DNA of 64,000 nucleotides, from the NCBI RefSeq assembly GCF_009900745.1, contig NZ_WXVU01000018.1:60531-124530 (forward strand), read 5' to 3'. This DNA comes from Chryseobacterium sp. c4a (GTDB lineage: Bacteria > Bacteroidota > Bacteroidia > Flavobacteriales > Weeksellaceae). The notes below the pieces were generated by a model. The model did no database searches. It worked only from the letters and a program-made list of their open reading frames with translations, and was not told where the DNA came from. Below are positions 58,772 to 64,000 of this stretch, piece by piece; positions within the stretch are counted from its first letter, which is position 1, and each line of letters begins with the position of its first letter. Position numbers and translations under genes: made by a program.

Positions 58772-60133
58772 TTAAAGATGAATAGGAAATACAAGAAGAA
58801 CATTCGTCCCCACCTCTACTTTAGAATCAATTCTCATAGTAATATGATGATGATCAAAAATGCTTCTGGATAAAGAAAGACCTATACCGCTTCCTTTAAT
58901 ACCATCTACATTTTTCCCTCTATAAAAGGTATCTGTAATTTTAACAAGATCATCCGCAGGAATTCCTTTCCCTTGATCTTTTACCTCAATATTCAATTGA
59001 TTATTCTTTTCGGATAAAATGATCTCTACAGGATGACCATAAGAATATTTGATTGCATTTTCTACAATATTATATAATGCCAGATATAAAAGTGTTTCAT
59101 TTCCGGGAAATTCTAATAAAGATGGTTTTGTAACCTGAAGTTGTATTTTAATATTGGACTGATTTTCTTTTGCTTTGGCATCCAGTTTTTCATAGATCTT
59201 CCAAATCAGCTCATCTATTCTTACTTGTTGATGAGAAGATTCAAGTTTGGTCATTCCGGACATCAAAAGAAGATTGTTGAGAATATTTTCAATCTCATAA
59301 ACATTGTCCAGAGATTCTTTGGCTACTTTTTTATATTCTTCAGGAGTTCTGTCTTTTTGGGCAAACACCTCCAAGTTTCCTGAGATAGCAGCTAAAGGAG
59401 TTTTAAATTCATGAGAAACATAGTTGATGAAATTCTGTTGTAACAATACATTTTCAGAAATCCTACCCAATAGTTTATTATATGATTTAATCAAATCTTC
59501 AATTTCATCATTGGTATTAGTAGAAGTAATCGCTGTAGAAATATTATTATAATCTACCTTATTGATTCTTTCTACCACATTCGAAATGGGTTTATAAACA
59601 ATCTTTGAAAGATATCGGCTTAAAAAATAAATAGCCAGCAGCCCAATAATCAATACTGAAAGCATGATAATAGAAAGTCTCCAAATCTGTGACTGGAATG
59701 AATCATTTGGAGATTTTACAAACACGACAAAGTCTCCTTGATTATCGGGATAAAAAATACCATAATAAAATTGGTTCCCGGACATAAACTGCGTTCCTTT
59801 GTTATTCCTTGCAGCCTGTATATGAATCGGTTTGATATTTTCATCGTTCAGGTTTTGCCCAAACGTTACTTCATTATTCTGGTTATAAACGGCTACCTGA
59901 TTATTTTGAATAAGATGCTTATACTCCTGTTTAATCTGAGCATGTCTATCTTTTGGCAATTCATCTTTTTCAAGATAATAAATCGCAGAAATCAGCGCCG
60001 TATTTCTAAGCTTTTCAAAATAGAAGATCTTCGTACTGTCATAATAGGCAAAAAATATCACCGCAGATGTGATGATAGAAACAATTCCGAATGAAAGACT
60101 GGAAATAAGGGTAAACCTGTTCCTAAGTGTCAT
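58772..60133 (-). CDS. Sensor histidine kinase, OmpR-partner type
   Basis: 453 aa, two membrane helices (about 10-30 and 152-172) around a periplasmic loop of about 120 residues, HAMP (KIVYKPISNVVERINKVDYN), HisKA with His241 (FINYVSHEFKTPLAAISGNL), then N box NIVENAIKYSYG, DQGKGIP and GSGIGLSLSRSIFDHH. A CusS/PhoR-type kinase. Its ATG lies 2 nt after the stop of the regulator gene, so the two are one transcript. Sits upstream of the metal-efflux genes, suggesting that it senses metal stress; the ligand is not known. Confidence 0.93.
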   Translation of the reverse strand: MTLRNRFTLISSLSFGIVSIITSAVIFFAYYDSTKIFYFEKLRNTALISAIYYLEKDELPKDRHAQIKQEYKHLIQNNQVAVYNQNNEVTFGQNLNDENIKPIHIQAARNNKGTQFMSGNQFYYGIFYPDNQGDFVVFVKSPNDSFQSQIWRLSIIMLSVLIIGLLAIYFLSRYLSKIVYKPISNVVERINKVDYNNISTAITSTNTNDEIEDLIKSYNKLLGRISENVLLQQNFINYVSHEFKTPLAAISGNLEVFAQKDRTPEEYKKVAKESLDNVYEIENILNNLLLMSGMTKLESSHQQVRIDELIWKIYEKLDAKAKENQSNIKIQLQVTKPSLLEFPGNETLLYLALYNIVENAIKYSYGHPVEIILSEKNNQLNIEVKDQGKGIPADDLVKITDTFYRGKNVDGIKGSGIGLSLSRSIFDHHHITMRIDSKVEVGTNVLLVFPIHL

Positions 60134-60135
60134 TT

Positions 60136-60810
60136 TTAATCTTTAATTAAATATCCTGTTCCTTTAACGGTATGAATAATTTTCTGTTCCGACTCATCAA
60201 TCTTATTACGAACGTAGGAAATATATACATCCACAACATTCGTGGTATTATCAAAATCAATTCCCCAAACATTATGCAAAATCTGGGTTCTGCTCACCAC
60301 TTTATTTTTATTCTCCATCAGGAAAGTAAAAAGTTTGTACTCTGTAGGAGAAAATTCAATCTCCTTGTCATTCTGAGTAACTTTATGAAGGGCAGTATCA
60401 ATAACAACACTCCCACAAGACAGATATTGATCTTCTTTTTGGTAACTGAGTTTATTTCTTCTTGTCAAAGCCTTAATCCTTGAAATCAGCTCTTCAAAAT
60501 GGAAAGGTTTAGACAAATAATCATCTGCTCCCAGATCCAACATTTTAATTTTATCATCCGGACTATTCAATGCGCTTAATACCAGAATCGGAGTATAATT
60601 TCCTTTAAATCGGATCATCTGAGTAAGCTGCATGCCATCCAATCCAGGAAGCATGATATCCATTAATATAATATCAAAATCATAAGTATGAAGAATTTCT
60701 CTGGCCTTTTCACCGGAATCTGCAAGCGTCATATTATAACCGGCTTCGGAAAGTCCTTTCAACAGGAAACTGCTAATTCTTTGATCGTCCTCTACCAATA
60801 AGATATTCAT
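60136..60810 (-). CDS. OmpR-family response regulator
   Basis: 224 aa from MNILLVEDDQRISSFLLKGL (ATG 60810; a 7-codon-longer start is rejected). Receiver domain with D8/D9, phospho-acceptor D51 (IILMDIMLPGLDG) and Lys in DYLSKPFHFEE. C-terminal winged helix: EIEFSPTEYKLFTFLMENKN, SRTQILHNVWGIDFDNTTNV, VDVYISYVRNKID, TVKGTGYLI. First gene of the pair with the kinase and likely regulator of the efflux operon downstream, like CusR/CzcR. Confidence 0.94.
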   Translation of the reverse strand: MNILLVEDDQRISSFLLKGLSEAGYNMTLADSGEKAREILHTYDFDIILMDIMLPGLDGMQLTQMIRFKGNYTPILVLSALNSPDDKIKMLDLGADDYLSKPFHFEELISRIKALTRRNKLSYQKEDQYLSCGSVVIDTALHKVTQNDKEIEFSPTEYKLFTFLMENKNKVVSRTQILHNVWGIDFDNTTNVVDVYISYVRNKIDESEQKIIHTVKGTGYLIKD

Positions 60811-60949
60811 AATGTTTCTGAAATTTCCCATAAATATAAGGATTCTTGCTGAAGAGACGAAGCCAGAAGTAGGAAGCGGGAGTTTTCCGGAACATGTAAA
60901 CCTTCTTTCAGAAATCCATCACCTACTATTAACTTCCAGCCTTTTTTCC

Positions 60950-60957
60950 TAATTTTG
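60950..60957 (+). promoter_or_regulatory. -7 box very close to the rmuC start
   Basis: TAATTTTG, exact match, only 4 nt before the ATG at 60962. Transcription would begin at or just after that ATG, so rmuC may be leaderless or begin at the Met two codons later (60968). Confidence 0.35.
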
Positions 60958-60961
60958 AAGA

Positions 60962-62455
60962 ATGGAGATGACCTATTTAATTATTGGATGTATTGTTGGC
61001 GGAGCCTTGGGAGCCATTATATTATATTTTGCATTGAAATCGTCTTCGGTTTCAAGAAGCTCTTACGATGAGCTTACCTTTTTACATATCAAAAATAAAT
61101 CGGATCTTGAAAATGCAAATAAAAGAGTTCAGGAACTGGACAATAATCTCAACAAAGAAAAGGATCTTACACTCCAACAGCAGGATCTTCTGAATGATCT
61201 GAAAAATGAATTTGCCAAACTCTCAGCACAGCATTCTTCATTGAACAGCCAATTTCAGGAGCAAAAACAATTAACTTTAAAACAGGATTTTCAGATAGAA
61301 ACACTTATTGCTGAAAAACAAGATTTTTTTGCTAAAAACTCAGAGCTTTCCACCCAGAATGAGAGTCTTCAAAAGTCGCTGAATACCCAAAAAGAAGAGA
61401 TCACCAAAATACAGGAAGAGTCTAAACTGCAATTTGAAAATCTTGCCAACAAGATCTTAGAGGAGAAAACAGAAAAGTTCACCACCTTAAATCAAAATAA
61501 TCTAAAAAATATCCTTGAACCTTTTCAGGAGAAAATCACTGATCTGAAAAACAGAGTGAATGAAGCTTACGAAAAGGAAAACAAAGAACGTTTCTCACTT
61601 GCTGAAAAAGTAAAGGAACTTGCCGAACTGAATCAACAGATCTCTGAAGATGCAAAAAAATTAACCCGAGCCCTGAAAGGTGAAAGTAAGACTCAGGGAA
61701 ATTGGGGTGAAATGATCCTTGAAAGTATCCTTGAAAAATCAGGACTGGTAAAAGGAAGAGAATATTTTCTGGAACATGAGCTTCGTGATGAAGACAACAA
61801 AGCTTTATTCTCTGAATTTTCAGGTAAAAAAATGCGTCCGGATGCAGTCGTAAAATATCCGGATGAAAGAAATGTTATTATTGACTCTAAGGTTTCCCTT
61901 ACTGCTTTCACAGAATTGGTAGATGAAACCGATCAGGATGTTTATACGATGAAGCTTAACCAGCATTTGGGCTCTATCAAAAATCATATTATGCAGCTTA
62001 ACCAAAAAGCCTATGATGACTATGGAAAATCGCTGGATTTTGTAATGATGTTCATTCCAAGTGAACCTGCTTATATTGCCGCCATGCAGGCTGATCAAAA
62101 CCTTTGGAATTATGCTTATGAAAGAAGAATTTTGTTATTAAACCCTAGTAATCTTATCACTTCTTTAAAACTGATTGCAGATCTCTGGAAACGGGAATAC
62201 CAGAACAAAAATGCGCTTGAAATAGCCGAAAGAGGAGCTCGATTATATGACAAATTTGTAGGGTTTGTGGATAACCTTGAGAAAGTAGGACGTAATCTCG
62301 ATCTTGCCAAGAATGTTTACAATGATGCTTACAAACAGCTTTACACCGGAAACGACAACCTTGTGATTCAAACCCAAAAGCTAAAATCACTGGGAATTAA
62401 AAATAAAAAAGACTTGCCTCAAAGTCTTATTGATAATAGTAATTTAATAGAATAA
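60962..62455 (+). CDS. rmuC: RmuC-family DNA recombination protein
   Basis: 497 aa. N-terminal membrane anchor (YLIIGCIVGGALGAIILYFA), a long coiled coil (about 30-190), then the RmuC nuclease-like domain: QGNWGEMILESILEKSGLVK, KMRPDAVVKYPDERNVIIDS, KVSLTAFTELVDETD, MFIPSEPAYIAAMQADQNLW, LNPSNLITSLKLIADLWKRE. In E. coli RmuC limits inversions at short inverted repeats. Transcribed divergently from the response regulator. Confidence 0.93.
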   Translation: MEMTYLIIGCIVGGALGAIILYFALKSSSVSRSSYDELTFLHIKNKSDLENANKRVQELDNNLNKEKDLTLQQQDLLNDLKNEFAKLSAQHSSLNSQFQEQKQLTLKQDFQIETLIAEKQDFFAKNSELSTQNESLQKSLNTQKEEITKIQEESKLQFENLANKILEEKTEKFTTLNQNNLKNILEPFQEKITDLKNRVNEAYEKENKERFSLAEKVKELAELNQQISEDAKKLTRALKGESKTQGNWGEMILESILEKSGLVKGREYFLEHELRDEDNKALFSEFSGKKMRPDAVVKYPDERNVIIDSKVSLTAFTELVDETDQDVYTMKLNQHLGSIKNHIMQLNQKAYDDYGKSLDFVMMFIPSEPAYIAAMQADQNLWNYAYERRILLLNPSNLITSLKLIADLWKREYQNKNALEIAERGARLYDKFVGFVDNLEKVGRNLDLAKNVYNDAYKQLYTGNDNLVIQTQKLKSLGIKNKKDLPQSLIDNSNLIE

Positions 62456-62466
62456 AAACAAATACT

Positions 62467-62883
62467 ATGAAAAAACCAACACTCATCCTATTAATATGTC
62501 TTATTCTTTATATAGCTTCCCTTCCTTTCACTGCAGTCTATGCTCAGGATCATGAGATGAGCGGATTTGCGTGTGCCTTACTAGGCTGGGCAGAAATGGA
62601 TGGTGGTGGAATTGCCTGGATGGCCAATCCCCTGCTTTTCATTGGAGCATTCTTTTTATTACTGAAGAAAACAAAAATATCGGCGGTAATAAGCCTTATT
62701 GCATTTGGACTTACCTTCTGCTATTTATCCGTAGGTGAAATTACAGTGAATGAAGCTGGACATAAATTCCCGATAACCGGATATGGCCCGGGATATTTCC
62801 TTTGGATAGCCAGCTGCTTTTCATTATTGGTGGGAAATATAATTCTTATAAAAACACCTGAGAAAATTCAGGAACAGCATTAA
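62467..62883 (+). CDS. Small membrane protein, 138 aa
   Basis: Unrecognised integral membrane protein with about four helices (LILLICLILYIASLPFTAVY, ANPLLFIGAFFLLLKKTK, ISAVISLIAFGLTFCYLSVG, GPGYFLWIASCFSLLVGNII). Starts 11 nt after the rmuC stop, so co-transcribed with it, but a functional link is not evident. Ends at a bidirectional terminator. Confidence 0.8.
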   Translation: MKKPTLILLICLILYIASLPFTAVYAQDHEMSGFACALLGWAEMDGGGIAWMANPLLFIGAFFLLLKKTKISAVISLIAFGLTFCYLSVGEITVNEAGHKFPITGYGPGYFLWIASCFSLLVGNIILIKTPEKIQEQH

Positions 62884-62897
62884 TGCTTAAAAACAAA

Positions 62898-62935
62898 ATG
62901 AGGCAATCTTCATTTCAGACTGCCTCATCTATTTT
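62898..62935. terminator. Bidirectional terminator
   Basis: Stem ATGAGGCAATCT / AGACTGCCTCAT with one mismatch and a 7-nt loop, T-rich on the plus strand. Between the membrane-protein gene and the convergent sorting-domain gene. Confidence 0.75.
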
Positions 62936-63686
62936 ATTTCCTGATAAACTGAACGGATTTGCCGTTTTCAAATTTCAGGAAATAGACACCTGAAATAAAA
63001 TGATGAATATTGATTTTTCTGCTTTCGGAAATATTTCCTTCAGTGATATGATTTCCTACAGAATTATATATCGTATATTTTTGAAACTTCCCCACTCCTG
63101 AAACCTGAATAAAATCTACAGCAGGATTTGGATATACAGAAAGTTCATTTTGTTTGGCTTTCAATTCCTGGGTCGCTAATGTCCCTGAAAAATTAATATT
63201 ACTGCTAAAGTTTTGTGTAGTTTGTCCACTTCCTTCAGCTGTTCTCCATTGTATTGTATATACCCCCGGATTTGTCGGATTTTTAATCAGCCCTGAAAGG
63301 ATCACCTGAATCTGTGCACCAGCCGGAATGGCAACTCCAGTGGTTGCTCCACCTACAGATAATTGCACTCCACTACTCCAGGTTCCTCCTATCCCAAATG
63401 AAGTAGAACATGGGTAAGCAACTCCATTTACTTTAAAAGTAACATAAGGCTGCAAGTTGTTACCACCTGATACAATTGGAGAAATAGCTGGAAATCCTGC
63501 AGGTAATGAAAGATAAAACACATTAGACGTTGGAGTACTTGTACCAATAGCCACAGAGGTTGTATATTCAAATGTATAAACAGCGGGCTGCCCAGCTCCA
63601 TTACTACTCACCTTCACAGTTTGTGCTTTAAATAGTGAAAGCCCAAATAGCAGGTTAATCATTACAACATAGAAAAGTTTCTTCAT
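62934..63686 (-). CDS. Secreted protein with T9SS sorting domain, 250 aa
   Basis: Signal peptide MKKLFYVVMINLLFGLSLFK. The body (about 25-165) is a single strand-rich Ig- or jelly-roll-like domain (TPTSNVFYLSLPAGFPAISP, NNLQPYVTFKVNGVAYPCST, VYTIQWRTAEGSGQTTQNFS). C-terminal type A sorting domain: QNELSVYPNPAVDFIQVSG, YTIYNSVGNHI, INIHHFISGVYFLKFENGKS, VQFIRK. It should be exported by the type IX system. No ligand or enzyme motif recognised. Confidence 0.88.
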   Translation of the reverse strand: MKKLFYVVMINLLFGLSLFKAQTVKVSSNGAGQPAVYTFEYTTSVAIGTSTPTSNVFYLSLPAGFPAISPIVSGGNNLQPYVTFKVNGVAYPCSTSFGIGGTWSSGVQLSVGGATTGVAIPAGAQIQVILSGLIKNPTNPGVYTIQWRTAEGSGQTTQNFSSNINFSGTLATQELKAKQNELSVYPNPAVDFIQVSGVGKFQKYTIYNSVGNHITEGNISESRKINIHHFISGVYFLKFENGKSVQFIRK

Positions 63687-63756
63687 AAATTCTTTTTTTA
63701 AAGGTTCTTTTTATAATAAAAGGCTATCAGTTTTTCATTCTTTTTTTTCATCATTT

Positions 63757-64000
63757 TGTCCCGTCCTGAAATAAGTTGACAACTAATCGACTTATTTATG
63801 AAACATCAAGGATTAACAAGAGAAAAGCGTACACAAAAGGACTATAGTATAGCCTTTAAATTAAGAATTGTTTCTCAAGTAGAAAACGGCGATTACACTT
63901 ACAAGCAGGCTCAAAAAGAGTATGGTATTCAGGGAAAGAGTACCGTTTTGGTTTGGTTGCGAAGATATGGTAACTTAGAGTGGAGTAAACCCAAACTTCA
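63757..64000 (+). mobile_element. Left end of an IS3-type insertion sequence (cut by window end)
   Basis: The probable left end begins at TGTCCCGTCC (63757) 41 nt before the transposase start. The element continues beyond the window, so its right inverted repeat and target duplication cannot be seen. Confidence 0.65.
63798..64000 (+). CDS. IS3-family transposase orfA (partial)
   Basis: The first 67 residues of an OrfA-type protein from ATG 63798: MKHQGLTREKRTQKDYSIAF, KLRIVSQVENGDYTYKQAQK, EYGIQGKSTVLVWLRRYGNL. This is the helix-turn-helix DNA-binding part (the Leu/Trp pattern VLVWLRRYG is typical of IS3 OrfA). The OrfB catalytic part with the DDE residues would lie outside the window. Truncated only by the window edge. 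Confidence 0.85.
   Translation, partial: MKHQGLTREKRTQKDYSIAFKLRIVSQVENGDYTYKQAQKEYGIQGKSTVLVWLRRYGNLEWSKPKL

Noticed and set aside
1..64000. CRISPR array, tRNA, rRNA or prophage
   Set aside because: No regularly spaced repeats, cloverleaf, rRNA or phage genes were recognised.

Overview
The window comes from an AT-rich member of the Flavobacteriia, most likely Chryseobacterium or a close Weeksellaceae relative. Four things point there: Bacteroidota-type promoters (TTTG, about 19 nt, TAnnTTTG), type IX secretion C-terminal sorting domains, GLPGLI-family proteins, and small Cys-rich peptides with an MKxLxKLSRxELKxVxGG-like leader. The genus is inferred from gene content and style, not from a database search.

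Layout. 1-2000: citrate synthase (cut by the window edge) and enolase. 2218-6248: a three-gene operon of unknown function, then a two-component locus (LuxR-type regulator, unknown 244-aa protein, membrane protein, HisKA_3 kinase); both promoters carry the same dyad at the same distance from the -7 box. 6582-11742: a small lipoprotein, a GLPGLI protein, a TlpA-like thioredoxin protein overlapping a knottin-like peptide gene, and a sorting-domain beta-propeller protein. 11818-25617: one long minus-strand S10-spc-alpha ribosomal operon (rplC to rplQ, with secY, infA, rpmJ and rpoA). 25618-31740: divergent glpR and glpD-glpK-glpF-outer-membrane protein with repeated AACGAAAC operators. 31933-36413: three secreted or lipoprotein genes of unknown function. 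36457-40339: a PF04120-type membrane protein, a TonB-dependent receptor and a second GLPGLI protein. 40475-43834: str operon rpsL-rpsG-fusA-rpsJ. 44084-48804: a MACPF-like lipoprotein, an alkaline-phosphatase-superfamily lipoprotein and a multipass GT-C-like membrane protein. 48927-52850: dps, pncB, a secreted YCII-like protein, two further leader peptides on opposite strands, and a DUF5995 protein. 52917-60810: a CusA/CzcA-type RND efflux operon behind an OmpR-type two-component system. 60962-63686: rmuC, a small membrane protein and a sorting-domain protein. 63757-64000: the left part of an IS3-type insertion sequence cut by the window end.

The core (translation, enolase, citrate synthase, glycerol use) is conventional. 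The least explained parts are (1) the two-component locus and its apparent target operon sharing an operator of fixed geometry, (2) the family of three Cys-rich leader peptides, one with a cystine-knot-like spacing and a thioredoxin-like partner, and (3) the MACPF lipoprotein. No tRNA, rRNA or CRISPR array was seen.
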